Position numbers and translations under genes: made by a program. 64,000 nt of DNA from the NCBI RefSeq assembly GCF_000685015.1, contig NZ_BAYA01000034.1, forward strand, positions 1 to 64,000, given 5' to 3'. Positions 1 to 7,859 of this stretch are shown piece after piece. Every line of letters begins with the position of its first letter. Position 1 is the first letter of the stretch. Source of the stretch: Paraburkholderia bannensis NBRC 103871. Lineage in GTDB: Bacteria > Pseudomonadota > Gammaproteobacteria > Burkholderiales > Burkholderiaceae. The notes below the pieces were generated by a model. It had not been told where the DNA came from, made no database searches, and saw only the letters and a list, made by a program, of their open reading frames with translations.

Positions 1-1
1 A

Positions 2-360
2 ATGCCGTGGAATTACAGCCAGTCAACCGGTATTATTTCCCGCGATGGGCAGTCCTTGACTCCAGCCGCGTACTCCGGAATTGGCTCGGGAAAGAACAAT
101 TCGTCGGCGCAGTCCCAAGCCGATATTGGGCCGATACCGCGTGGAAGCTGGAGAATTGGCGCACCATTTACGCATCCTCACTCAGGGCCTTATACGATGC
201 GCCTCAGTCCTCAGCCTGGTACGGTTACCTTCGGGCGCTGATCCATGGCGATAGCGTTGAGCATCCCGGTGACGCTTCGAATGGTTGCATCATTACGGGC
301 GCACACAACAGGCAGCGTATCTGGGCGAGTGGCGACCATACGATCGTGGTGACGCCATGA
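2..360 (+). pseudogene. Frameshifted Tlde1-type (DUF2778) L,D-transpeptidase-fold effector
   Basis: The reading frame from base 2 gives the typical DUF2778/Tlde1 N-terminus (MPWNYSQSTG, then GPIPRGSW and SGPYTMRL) and stops at 239-241 just after TFGR. The family C-terminus continues at once in another frame (about 229-360): LIHGDSVEHPGDASNGCII, which carries the His and the Ser-Asn-Gly-Cys of the L,D-transpeptidase-type active site. One small indel near 235-240 therefore splits an otherwise complete gene of about 118 codons. Known Tlde1 proteins are type VI secretion effectors that act on peptidoglycan tetrapeptides in the periplasm of target cells. The stop of the second half overlaps the start of the next gene (ATGA). 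It could be a genuine pseudogene or a sequencing error. No T6SS structural gene is visible before the window edge. Confidence 0.75.
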
Positions 361-704
361 AGATAACCACGTTCCTGGCAACACTTGCAGTGACCGCACC
401 TGCTTTAGCCTTCGCGGGTTCACCACCGGCTTGCAAGAGCTGGCCGACAAACATCGCCATCGTGTACCTGAAGAACGCCAACATCACCGATCCCACAAAG
501 CTCGACGAGACGAAAACGCACGCTGTGCGTATCGCCTCGGAAAAGATAGGAAAGGACTTGTGGCGCGATGTCTATGACATCACGTTCCATGAACACAGCG
601 GGCGCTCATTCGAGGTGATTACGTCGAGTGAAGCAAGCTCTACGGAGTGTTCAATGTCGGATCCGATCGTTTGGGTCGTTTCACAGAAGCTCGGCGAGCA
701 CTGA
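357..704 (+). CDS. Putative periplasmic immunity protein of the Tlde1-like effector
   Basis: A 115-residue protein with a clear N-terminal signal peptide (MKITTFLATLAVTAPALAFAG) followed by a small domain with two cysteines (PACKSW and TECSM). I do not recognise a named domain. Its start codon overlaps the stop of the effector remnant by ATGA, the usual arrangement of effector and immunity genes. In the known Tlde1/Tldi1 pairs the immunity protein is periplasmic, which fits the signal peptide. The start was chosen at 357 because it gives the signal peptide; an in-frame ATG at 285 would add 24 residues lying over the effector gene. Immunity function is inferred from position only. If the effector is really broken, this gene would be an orphan immunity gene. 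Confidence 0.6.
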   Translation: MKITTFLATLAVTAPALAFAGSPPACKSWPTNIAIVYLKNANITDPTKLDETKTHAVRIASEKIGKDLWRDVYDITFHEHSGRSFEVITSSEASSTECSMSDPIVWVVSQKLGEH

Positions 705-721
705 TTGCAGCGTTTTTCGGC

Positions 722-761
722 AAGCCCACTTCGCTAGGCGCGCAAGTGGGCTTCTTCGTTT
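722..761 (+). terminator. Rho-independent terminator after the immunity gene
   Basis: Inverted repeat AAGCCCACTT (722-731) and AAGTGGGCTT (744-753) with a 12-nt loop, followed by a T-rich stretch (cttcgttt). It lies 17 bases after the stop of the immunity gene and between two convergent genes, so it may serve both strands. Confidence 0.75.
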
Positions 762-786
762 AATGCACGTCCCGCAAGTAGAGTGT

Positions 787-2037
787 CTAGCTCCCCACCG
801 CCTTAAAAACCCGATTCTTCTGCAACGTCTGCTCATCGAGCGCATCGGCGCCGCCTTGATCTGCTGCCGCCGCGCTGTCTTCCTCCAGCGCCGGCCCCGT
901 ATACCGCCCACGTGGCCGAATGACCTTGCCCACGCGCAATTGCTCGATGCAATGCGCGAGCAGGCCCACGCAACGAGCTGTCGCAAACAGCGCGAATGCG
1001 GCGTCGCGCGGCAGCTTCAACTGGGCCGCAAGCACCGCGAGCGCAACGTCGATTGTTGGCTTCAAACCGGTGAGCTTGACCACCCTGGCGATAAACGCGC
1101 CAAGCTCACCGGGCGGCTCCAATACGTCGAGCAAGGCCTCGGCGCGCGGATCGCCGTCCGGGTAGAGATGGTGCCCAAAGCCCGGCACGGGAATCGCCGA
1201 TTGCAGGTGATGTGTGACCACGTGATCCGCGCCTAGCCGGTTCACATCGTCGAATACTGCTCGCACGCGCCCGGAAGCATCGCCATGCAGCGGCCCCGAA
1301 AAGGTCGCCAGACCCGTGAGGAGGCAGCCAGGCAACGAAGCGCCCGTGGAGGCCGTAATACGCGCCGCAAAGGCCGAACTCGTGATCTCATGATCGGCGA
1401 CGAGCACCATCGCCTTGCGGATCAGTTCCGCACCGCTGGAATCCTGTCCCCAGCCGCGCGCCAGGCGTTCGTGCACCGGTATGGCCGCGCCGTCATTACG
1501 TGCGCCAAAAGCCTGTGCAATCGTCGCGACCAGTTGGGCCGCTTCCACGTGCAAGGCCGTGTCTGTGCGTCCGAGCGTCGAGTGGCCGTTGGCGGCGAGC
1601 GCAGCCAGCGCGGTGAACGCACATTGCCTGCCGCGTGCTTCTTCGTGCAGGACAGAATCGGCAGCGTCGAACGGAAAGACGATGGGCTCGCGAGCATTCC
1701 ACAGCAACGTGGCGACGTCCTCCAGCGTGGCGTGACCGGCAAGCCGGATCGTATCGCGCCCGCGATAGTAAGGCCGTCCTTTGGCAAACGTCGTGATGCC
1801 GCTATAAATGCAAGGCTCGGCGCCGAATATCGTGCCGGCGGCAAGCGCTTCGCGTTTGCGTCCCACCTGCTTCTTGCGGCACAGGCGCGCTACGTCATCG
1901 GCGCGATAAAGGCTTTTACGCGGGTCGTGCGGATCGGGCATAACCGCGATATTGCCGCGGCTCGCATACGCATAAACGGTTTGCGCTTGTACGCCGAGTT
2001 GCCGGGCGGCTTCGGTGAGGGTGATCCAGTTTCGCAT
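787..2037 (-). CDS. Citrate synthase-family protein with N-terminal helix-turn-helix
   Basis: A 416-residue protein. Residues 1-60 (WITLTEAARQLGVQAQTVYAYASRG) form an excisionase/MerR-like winged HTH, and the rest is a citrate synthase fold. Two catalytic histidines are visible, H251 in GPLHGD and H289 in VPGFGHHLYP, so it is probably an active condensing enzyme (citrate, 2-methylcitrate or similar) rather than only a regulator. This HTH-fused subfamily is known in Burkholderiales but its substrate is not settled. The start at 2037 matches where homologues begin (MRNW). An upstream in-frame ATG at 2115 overlaps the stop of the VOC gene (ATGA) and would add 26 residues, so the start is uncertain. 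It is the last gene of the minus-strand unit SDR-transporter-VOC-citrate synthase. Confidence 0.85.
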   Translation of the reverse strand: MRNWITLTEAARQLGVQAQTVYAYASRGNIAVMPDPHDPRKSLYRADDVARLCRKKQVGRKREALAAGTIFGAEPCIYSGITTFAKGRPYYRGRDTIRLAGHATLEDVATLLWNAREPIVFPFDAADSVLHEEARGRQCAFTALAALAANGHSTLGRTDTALHVEAAQLVATIAQAFGARNDGAAIPVHERLARGWGQDSSGAELIRKAMVLVADHEITSSAFAARITASTGASLPGCLLTGLATFSGPLHGDASGRVRAVFDDVNRLGADHVVTHHLQSAIPVPGFGHHLYPDGDPRAEALLDVLEPPGELGAFIARVVKLTGLKPTIDVALAVLAAQLKLPRDAAFALFATARCVGLLAHCIEQLRVGKVIRPRGRYTGPALEEDSAAAADQGGADALDEQTLQKNRVFKAVGS

Positions 2038-2111
2038 ATGGGGCCGTGCGGGCTGAACTCGGAGAGGGCCGGGCCGCACAAGACGCAGCCCGGCCCCATC
2101 TTGACGGCTTT

Positions 2112-2534
2112 TCATTGAAAAGTCATCTCTGCGGGACGGCGCTCCAGCACTTCGACTAGCACGTCGCCTGGCGCACGGACGAAGCACGCCCGCACGCCGG
2201 GCCGGATCTGGCGAATCGGCTCGACGATCTCGGCCTCGCAATGCACGAGGTGTGCAAACGCCACATCGAGATCGTCGACCGTCACGCCAAAGTGATCGAT
2301 GCCTTCGCGCCGCGTCGCTGCGGTTTTATTGCCTGCAAGCGGTGGTGAAAGCGGTTGTGCAAGCGCCGTAATGAAAAGATTGATGCCGCCGATGCGCAGA
2401 TCCACGCGCCCTGGTCGCCGTACGATTTCGGCATTGAGGCAGCGCGCGAACCACGCGGCCGTGCTCTGCGCATCGGTGGAACAAAGCTGGAGATGATCCC
2501 ACTTGAACTCGATCGGCTGTTTTTCGTCTGACAT
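2112..2534 (-). CDS. VOC (glyoxalase/bleomycin resistance) family protein
   Basis: A 140-residue protein with two beta-alpha-beta-beta-beta halves typical of the VOC superfamily: FKWDHLQLCSTD at the N-terminus and GIDHFGVTVDDLD in the middle, with a late VLVEVLE strand. His and Glu residues at VOC metal-binding positions are present (H14 of WDHLQL, H in IDHFGV, E near the C-terminus). The reaction cannot be told from sequence; a lyase, isomerase or dioxygenase step on a small acid would fit. A Shine-Dalgarno sequence (AAGAGG) precedes ATG 2534. It lies 9 bases after the transporter stop and its own stop overlaps an ATG of the downstream gene, so it belongs to the same operon. Confidence 0.75.
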   Translation of the reverse strand: MSDEKQPIEFKWDHLQLCSTDAQSTAAWFARCLNAEIVRRPGRVDLRIGGINLFITALAQPLSPPLAGNKTAATRREGIDHFGVTVDDLDVAFAHLVHCEAEIVEPIRQIRPGVRACFVRAPGDVLVEVLERRPAEMTFQ

Positions 2535-2543
2535 GCGAGCCTC

Positions 2544-3863
2544 TTAAAGTTCGATGCGGGACAGCTTGCCCAGCAACACGGAATAGGAGAGCGTGCCGAC
2601 CAGGCAGATTGCGCCCATCAGGTTCAGGGCCCAATAAAAATGCCCCGTGTGCTGCGTGATATAGCCAATCATGAGCGGCGTCGTGACGCCTGCAATATTG
2701 GCGGCAAGACTCGTGATGCTGCTGGTCAAGCCCACATACTGACGCGGCGCGATTTCCGCCACGGCTGCCCACGACATCGAACCGACGCCTTGCGCAAAGA
2801 ACGCAACGGTCAGAATGGCGATCACCACTTCATTCGATTCGACGAAGTTGACGAGCACAACCGATGCGCCCAGCAACGTGCCGATAATGAGCGGCGCTTT
2901 ACGCGCGGCAGACACCGATACACCACGTCGAATAAAGAAGTCCGAAAGAAAACCCGCGCTAAGAATCCCAAGCGTTGCGCCCAGAAAAGGCATTGCCTGA
3001 AAAATGCCGACCTTGATCATCGACATGTGTCGCGCTTCGATCAGGTAGGTCATGAACCACGTCGTGAAGAACACCAGCAACGTGTTATTGCAGAACTTGC
3101 CCAGGCAGATTGCCAGAATCTGCCGATAGCCCAGCAGTTTCAGCGCCATGCGCCAGTTGAACTTGTCACGCGGCTTGCGTGCGGCGGGCGTCACGCCTTC
3201 GTTGATATGCTGCAATTCAGCGGCATTCACGGCGCGATGCTTGAACGGATCGCGATACGCGCGATACCACAGCACGCTGAACAACATGCCGAAGCCGCCC
3301 GTCACGAAGAACACCGAACGCCAGCCATAGACCGACGAAATCCACAGCAACAAGCCGGTAAAAAGCGGCGTGCCGATATATTGACCCATGACATACACGC
3401 TGGTCGCGAAGCCACGCTCCTGAACCGGGAACCACAACGTCACCGCGCGCGTGTTCGACGGAAAAGCGGGTGTCTCCAGCGCGCCCATTGCCAGGCGCGA
3501 ACCGAGCAGCATGTGATAGCCATTCGCGAATCCCTGCGTGAGCGTGGCGAACGACCAGCCGACGAGCGAGAGCGCGTAGGCGATGCGCGAGCCGAGCACG
3601 TCGGTCAGCACGCCGCCGGGCACGAGCGCGATCGAATAGGCCAGCCCGAACGCGGCAAACAACTCGCCCATCTGCATCTTGTTCAGGCCGAGATCCTTCG
3701 ACAGGCTGGGTGCGACAATGCCGAGCGCCGAGCGGTCGACATAATTGAGAATGGTGGCGACCAGCAGCATCGAGAGCACGAAATAGCGGACTTTCGTGCG
3801 TTTCGCACTATGTACATAGGCCGGAGTGCCCGCCGGCAGCGGTTGTTCCTCTGCATATTTCAT
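2544..3863 (-). CDS. MFS transporter, anion:cation symporter (ACS) family
   Basis: A 439-residue inner-membrane protein with about 12 predicted transmembrane helices. The first contains the ACS/phthalate-permease-type signature ILNYVDRSALGIVAP, followed by GLAYSIALVPGGVLTDVLGSR. Relatives move carboxylates such as galactonate, glucarate, tartrate or phthalate by proton symport. The neighbours (hydroxyacid dehydrogenase, SDR, citrate synthase-like) suggest an organic or sugar acid substrate, which is inference. The start at 3863 is chosen because GGAGACACC sits just upstream; an ATG four codons earlier (3875) lacks a good ribosome site. It lies between the SDR and VOC genes in one transcription unit. 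Confidence 0.85.
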   Translation of the reverse strand: MKYAEEQPLPAGTPAYVHSAKRTKVRYFVLSMLLVATILNYVDRSALGIVAPSLSKDLGLNKMQMGELFAAFGLAYSIALVPGGVLTDVLGSRIAYALSLVGWSFATLTQGFANGYHMLLGSRLAMGALETPAFPSNTRAVTLWFPVQERGFATSVYVMGQYIGTPLFTGLLLWISSVYGWRSVFFVTGGFGMLFSVLWYRAYRDPFKHRAVNAAELQHINEGVTPAARKPRDKFNWRMALKLLGYRQILAICLGKFCNNTLLVFFTTWFMTYLIEARHMSMIKVGIFQAMPFLGATLGILSAGFLSDFFIRRGVSVSAARKAPLIIGTLLGASVVLVNFVESNEVVIAILTVAFFAQGVGSMSWAAVAEIAPRQYVGLTSSITSLAANIAGVTTPLMIGYITQHTGHFYWALNLMGAICLVGTLSYSVLLGKLSRIEL

Positions 3864-3920
3864 CGGTGTCTCCATGTCTTTGGGCGGCTTCTTGTTGTGT
3901 AGTCCGCTCGAATGAACGCA

Positions 3921-4679
3921 CTATCCGCGGCCGACAAACGGCATGGTGGTGGCCATGATGGTCATATTGAGAATGTTGGCGTCGAGCGGCAGTTTGGCCA
4001 TGTGCACCACTGCATCGGCGACGTGCTCCACATTCATGCGCGCCTCGGGCGCGATGTGGCCGTCCGCTTGCTGGACGCCTTGATTCATGCGCTCGGTGAG
4101 CGGTGTCGCTGCATTGCCGATGTCGATCTGCCCGCACGCGATATTGAACGCGCGGCCGTCCAGCGCGATGGAGCGCGTGATGCCGGACACGGCATGCTTC
4201 GTGGCTGAATAGGCAATCGTATTGGGTCGTGGCGAGTACGCGGAGATCGAACCGTTATTGATGATGCGCCCACCTTGGGGCGACTGCGCTTTCATCAGCC
4301 GATAGGCGGCGCGTGCACACAGAAAGACACCCGTGAGGTTGGTGGCGACCACGTCGTTCCACAGGTCGACCGAGTAGTCTTCAAGCGGCACCGCGCCCGC
4401 ATTGCGGCCCGCATTGTTGAACAGTACGTCCACGCGGCCAAAGGCCTGCGCGATCTGGGCGAATGCGCGATCGACGCTATCCGCATCGGTCACGTCGGCG
4501 GTGAAGGTCTGCGCCTCGCCGCCCGCCTGGCCAATGGCTTCCTTCGTTTCCAGCAGGGGCTCGATCCTGCGCCCCATCAGCGCAAGCGCGAATCCGGCCC
4601 TGGCAAGCGCGATGGCCGCCGCGCGGCCAATGCCGGAACCCGCGCCCGTGACTACCGCAATTGGCTTCGATGCAGGCAT
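3921..4679 (-). CDS. Short-chain dehydrogenase/reductase
   Basis: A 252-residue classical SDR. The nucleotide-binding glycine motif TGAGSGIGR is at 11-19, NNAG at 88-91, and the catalytic Ser144, Tyr157 and Lys161 (YSATK) are all present. A GAGGAC ribosome site precedes ATG 4679. It is the first gene of the minus-strand operon and faces the D-2-hydroxyacid dehydrogenase across a shared regulatory region, so the two probably act on the same hydroxy/keto acid pathway (inference). The C-terminal region is intact. The exact substrate is not readable from sequence. Confidence 0.85.
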   Translation of the reverse strand: MPASKPIAVVTGAGSGIGRAAAIALARAGFALALMGRRIEPLLETKEAIGQAGGEAQTFTADVTDADSVDRAFAQIAQAFGRVDVLFNNAGRNAGAVPLEDYSVDLWNDVVATNLTGVFLCARAAYRLMKAQSPQGGRIINNGSISAYSPRPNTIAYSATKHAVSGITRSIALDGRAFNIACGQIDIGNAATPLTERMNQGVQQADGHIAPEARMNVEHVADAVVHMAKLPLDANILNMTIMATTMPFVGRG

Positions 4680-4748
4680 TTCCCGTCCTCGTGTCGATTC
4701 GGTTGAACATGGAAAAAGAATTGCACTCGCCCAATGCGCCGGGCAATC

Positions 4749-4765
4749 TTGATTGATCGAATCAA
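4749..4765. promoter_or_regulatory. Putative operator 1, TTGATT-N5-AATCAA
   Basis: Palindrome TTGATTGATCGAATCAA lying 70 bases upstream of the SDR start codon in the 324-base divergent intergenic region 4680-5003. The same half-sites with the same 5-base spacer recur at 4925-4941, on the side of the other divergent gene. The spacing suits a dimeric GntR-, LacI- or similar repressor. No regulator gene lies next to it. The remainder of 4680-5003 has no gene that I can support. Confidence 0.55.
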
Positions 4766-4924
4766 CATCAGAGAGCTTTACAGCCGGGGATCCCATCAGG
4801 GATTGTCCTGATGCGGGATTTTGAAAAGGACGCGGCGGCGCGTGCCTGGCAATACCAGGGCGATTACTGATTCAGCCCGGTTTTTAAGGGCCTAAACGAT
4901 CGCGCGGCAGACGTGGAAAATAAG

Positions 4925-4941
4925 TTGATTGATTGAATCAA
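4925..4941. promoter_or_regulatory. Putative operator 2, TTGATT-N5-AATCAA
   Basis: Palindrome TTGATTGATTGAATCAA, 62 bases upstream of the D-2-hydroxyacid dehydrogenase start. It matches operator 1 in both half-sites and in spacer length, differing only within the spacer. Its near-mirror placement relative to the two divergent start codons argues for co-regulation of both units by one factor. Confidence 0.55.
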
Positions 4942-5003
4942 GATTGACGCCCTGGCGGGCGCGTTCGTAGTCTCTCGACGTCTCTCGACCAAAGGAACGC
5001 ACC

Positions 5004-5966
5004 ATGCCGGACATTCAACGCACCAGGCTGCTCATCGCACGCAAGGTTCCCGCCGCCGTCGCCAGAAGAGCGGAAAGTGAATTTCACGCCTACGTGACCG
5101 ACTCCGATATGGACTCATGGTCAGTAGTCGACTTCTGCACGAAGCACGCGTTGCCTGCCGTCCTGATCGGCAAGAAGTCGGGGTTGCAGGCCGAGCACAT
5201 CGCCGCGCTGCCGCCTTCGGTGAAGATCATTGCGAATGCGAGCGCGGGCGTCGATCACATGGACGTCAAGGCGGCGCGCGATCGCGGTATCGTCGTGACG
5301 AACGCGCCCGACGCGCTGACCGAATGCACGGCCGACTTCGCCATGCTGCTCGTGCTCGCAGCCTGCCGCCGCGCCTCGGAATACGAGCGCATCATGCGCG
5401 CAGGATGGGGCAAATCGTTTGGCATGACCGATATGCTCGGCACACGTGTGAACGGCAAGACGCTGGGCGTTGTCGGGTTCGGGCGCATCGGACGCGCGGT
5501 CGCGCGCCGTGCACAGGGCTTCGGCATGCGCGTGATTTACACCGATATCCAGCGCGCTGCACCCGCACTGGAAAACGGCGCAACGTATTACGAGAGTCTG
5601 GAAGCGATGTTGCCGCACAGCCAGGTGCTCACGCTGCACGTGCCGGGCGGCGGCGTGCCGATCATGACGGGCAAGGAATTCGCACTACTGCCGAAGGGCG
5701 CGGTTTTTGTGAATGCCGCGCGTGGCGGACTTGTGGATGAAGATGCCCTTTATGGCGCGCTGACTTCGGGGCAACTGTTTGGCGCGGGGCTGGACGTTTA
5801 TCGTAACGAGCCGAACGTGGATGCGCGTTTTGCCGGCCTCGACAATGTGTTTCTCTCGCCGCATATGGCCAGCGCCACGATCGAGACACGCGACCAGATG
5901 GGTTTTACCGCGCTGGATAACATCGCAGCAGTGCTCGACGGCGCGAGCGCTTTAAATCCTGTTTAA
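5004..5966 (+). CDS. D-2-hydroxyacid dehydrogenase (NAD-dependent)
   Basis: A 320-residue D-isomer-specific 2-hydroxyacid dehydrogenase. The Rossmann motif GFGRIG is at 158-163, with Asp181 at the end of the second strand, which favours NAD over NADP. The catalytic triad is visible as Arg240 (NAARGG), Glu269 (RNEP) and His287 (SPHMAS). Family members interconvert 2-ketoacids and D-2-hydroxyacids (phosphoglycerate, glyoxylate/hydroxypyruvate and others); the sequence does not fix the substrate. An AAGGAACG ribosome site precedes the ATG. It is monocistronic, divergent from the SDR/transporter operon, and closed by a strong terminator overlapping its own stop codon. Confidence 0.88.
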   Translation: MPDIQRTRLLIARKVPAAVARRAESEFHAYVTDSDMDSWSVVDFCTKHALPAVLIGKKSGLQAEHIAALPPSVKIIANASAGVDHMDVKAARDRGIVVTNAPDALTECTADFAMLLVLAACRRASEYERIMRAGWGKSFGMTDMLGTRVNGKTLGVVGFGRIGRAVARRAQGFGMRVIYTDIQRAAPALENGATYYESLEAMLPHSQVLTLHVPGGGVPIMTGKEFALLPKGAVFVNAARGGLVDEDALYGALTSGQLFGAGLDVYRNEPNVDARFAGLDNVFLSPHMASATIETRDQMGFTALDNIAAVLDGASALNPV

Positions 5967-5975
5967 AGCGCTTTT
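5946..5975 (+). terminator. Terminator overlapping the dehydrogenase stop codon
   Basis: Perfect 11-bp stem AGCGCTTTAAA (5946-5956) and TTTAAAGCGCT (5962-5972) with a 5-base loop, then TTT. The stop codon 5964-5966 is within the second arm. Confidence 0.8.
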
Positions 5976-5982
5976 ATACGAA

Positions 5983-6016
5983 GCGCCCGGTGTGGAGATC
6001 ATTCCCAACCGGGCGC
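5983..6016 (-). terminator. Terminator after the chemoreceptor gene
   Basis: Inverted repeat GCGCCCGGT (5983-5991) and ACCGGGCGC (6008-6016) with a 16-base loop, located 14 bases beyond the chemoreceptor stop. The T-run on the minus side is weak (TTCGT), so efficiency is uncertain. Confidence 0.55.
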
Positions 6017-6030
6017 ATTCACCCGCAATC

Positions 6031-7575
6031 TCAGGCGACCTTGAACACGCTCACCGCTTCACGCAGCGCGTCGGTCTGCTCGGTCAGCGACATCGCCGCA
6101 GCCGCGGCTTCTTCCACGAGCGCGGCGTTCTGCTGCGAAACCTGATCCATCTGCGATACGGCAAGATTCACCTGCTCGATGCCGTCGCGTTGTTCCTCGG
6201 ACGCGTGCGCGATCTCCGTCATGATGGTCGTGACGCGGCCAATCGATTCGCCGATCTCGTTCATCGTCATGCCCGCCGAGCGCACATATTGCGCGCCCGA
6301 CGCCACGTGCCCGACCGATTCGCCAATCAAGGTCTTGATGTCCTTGGCCGCCGCTGCCGAGCGCTGCGCGAGCGAGCGCACCTCGCCCGCGACCACGGCG
6401 AAGCCACGGCCTTCCTCGCCGGCACGCGCAGCTTCCACTGCCGCATTGAGCGCGAGAATATTGGTCTGGAATGCAATGCCTTCGATGATGCCGGTGATCT
6501 CGGCGATCTTTTGCGAGCTGCGGTCGATGCGATCCATCGTCTGCACGGCGTCGCCGACCACCAGTGCGCCGCGCTCGACCACTTCCTGCGCGCTGCCCGC
6601 AAGCGTCTGCGCCGTGCGCGCGTGCTCGGTGTTCTGTTTCACCGTCGCGGTCAGTTGCTCCATGCTGGCGGCGGTTTGCTGGATCGATGCGGCCTGTTCC
6701 TCGGTACGCTGCGAGAGATCGTCGTTACCGGCGGCGATCTGCCGGGTCGCCGAAGCAATCGACTCCGAGCTATGCGAGACCTTGCGCACCGTGCGCGCTA
6801 GCTCGTCCTGCATGGTCTGCAGACCGGCGATGAGGCGGCCCATTTCGTCCTGCGAGCGCACGTCGAGGCGCGCGGTCAAGTCGCCCGCGGCGATGCGCTG
6901 CAACGCGCCCAGCACGTTCGCGAGCGGCGCCGCAATCGCCCGGTGCAGGCCAATTGCGCACACTGCCGCCACGGCGAGACCCAACGCGATCAGCGCGATG
7001 CTGCCCGCGCGCAACGCCGCGTAAAAGTCCGTCGCGCCGTCAAAGGTCTGCTGGCCATGCGCTTTCTGCCATTGTTCGAGCGCCGTCGACGCCTTCGTGA
7101 GCGCCACGGACAGGGGCGGGACGCGCTTCATCGCGATGTCGTCCTGCGCGGCGCGGTCGCCTTGCTTGATCGCGGCCATGAGCGGCTGGATGCCCTGTTC
7201 GAGCATCGCGCCGAGCGCGCCCTGGACCTGGTCCGCAAGCGCCTGTTCGTCGGCGTCGTGCGGCAGCGAGCGATAGCTTTCCCACGCCTTGTGCGAGGTG
7301 TCGAGATAGTTTTGCGCCTTGTCGAGCAGTTGCGGCACGTCGGGCGAATCGGGGTGCAGCAGGATGCGATCGAGCGTGGTGCGCGCGATCGTCAGGTTGA
7401 GGTTCGATTTGCCGATGTCGATGGCGGCAGCAAGCTGGTTCGAATAGGCATAGCCGAGCGCCGCATTCGAATGCGACATGCCGACCAGCCCGGCGAGGCC
7501 GGATGCGACGATCAGCACCGCCAGTACGCCGACTGCAATGCGCAGGCGAGCGGAAATAGAGAGTCGGGCAAACAC
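6031..7575 (-). CDS. Methyl-accepting chemotaxis protein
   Basis: A 514-residue chemoreceptor in the inner membrane. It has TM1 at about 12-33, a periplasmic four-helix-bundle-type ligand domain (34-189) with no named binding motif visible, TM2 at about 190-210, a HAMP domain to about 265, and a long cytoplasmic coiled coil. The conserved signalling hairpin contains AFQTNILALNAAVEAARAGE. The C-terminus ends REAVSVFKVA, so there is no CheR/CheB-binding NWETF pentapeptide. The start is a GTG at 7575 with TGGAGC upstream; the frame stays open to an ATG at 7788, but that would put 71 unlikely residues before TM1. The ligand is unknown. It is monocistronic. Confidence 0.9.
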   Translation of the reverse strand: MFARLSISARLRIAVGVLAVLIVASGLAGLVGMSHSNAALGYAYSNQLAAAIDIGKSNLNLTIARTTLDRILLHPDSPDVPQLLDKAQNYLDTSHKAWESYRSLPHDADEQALADQVQGALGAMLEQGIQPLMAAIKQGDRAAQDDIAMKRVPPLSVALTKASTALEQWQKAHGQQTFDGATDFYAALRAGSIALIALGLAVAAVCAIGLHRAIAAPLANVLGALQRIAAGDLTARLDVRSQDEMGRLIAGLQTMQDELARTVRKVSHSSESIASATRQIAAGNDDLSQRTEEQAASIQQTAASMEQLTATVKQNTEHARTAQTLAGSAQEVVERGALVVGDAVQTMDRIDRSSQKIAEITGIIEGIAFQTNILALNAAVEAARAGEEGRGFAVVAGEVRSLAQRSAAAAKDIKTLIGESVGHVASGAQYVRSAGMTMNEIGESIGRVTTIMTEIAHASEEQRDGIEQVNLAVSQMDQVSQQNAALVEEAAAAAMSLTEQTDALREAVSVFKVA

Positions 7576-7859
7576 GACGTAAGCTCCAGACGCCCTCTTG
7601 GGGCGACGTTTCGAATAGGGGAAGGGTGGTCCTGGCTGGCGCGCACGGCCGAAGCGGCTTTGCGTGCCTGACTGGTTAACGGCGTGGGAGAGGGGAACTA
7701 AAGCGGCATGGGCGAGGCGACGGAGCGACGCTGTGCATCGGCTGGGCGCATGAAGTAGAGCTGTTTCGGTAATATGAAAAAGGATCATTCTGCCCGTGAG
7801 TGATTTTCTCCACTTGCGGCAATAGCTAAAATGCCGCCGCCAAATATCGCTCCCTATAA

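Noticed and set aside
2640..3902. Long open frame on the plus strand over the transporter gene
   Set aside because: Arg/His-rich and low in hydrophobic residues; it is the antisense shadow of a well-supported membrane transporter.
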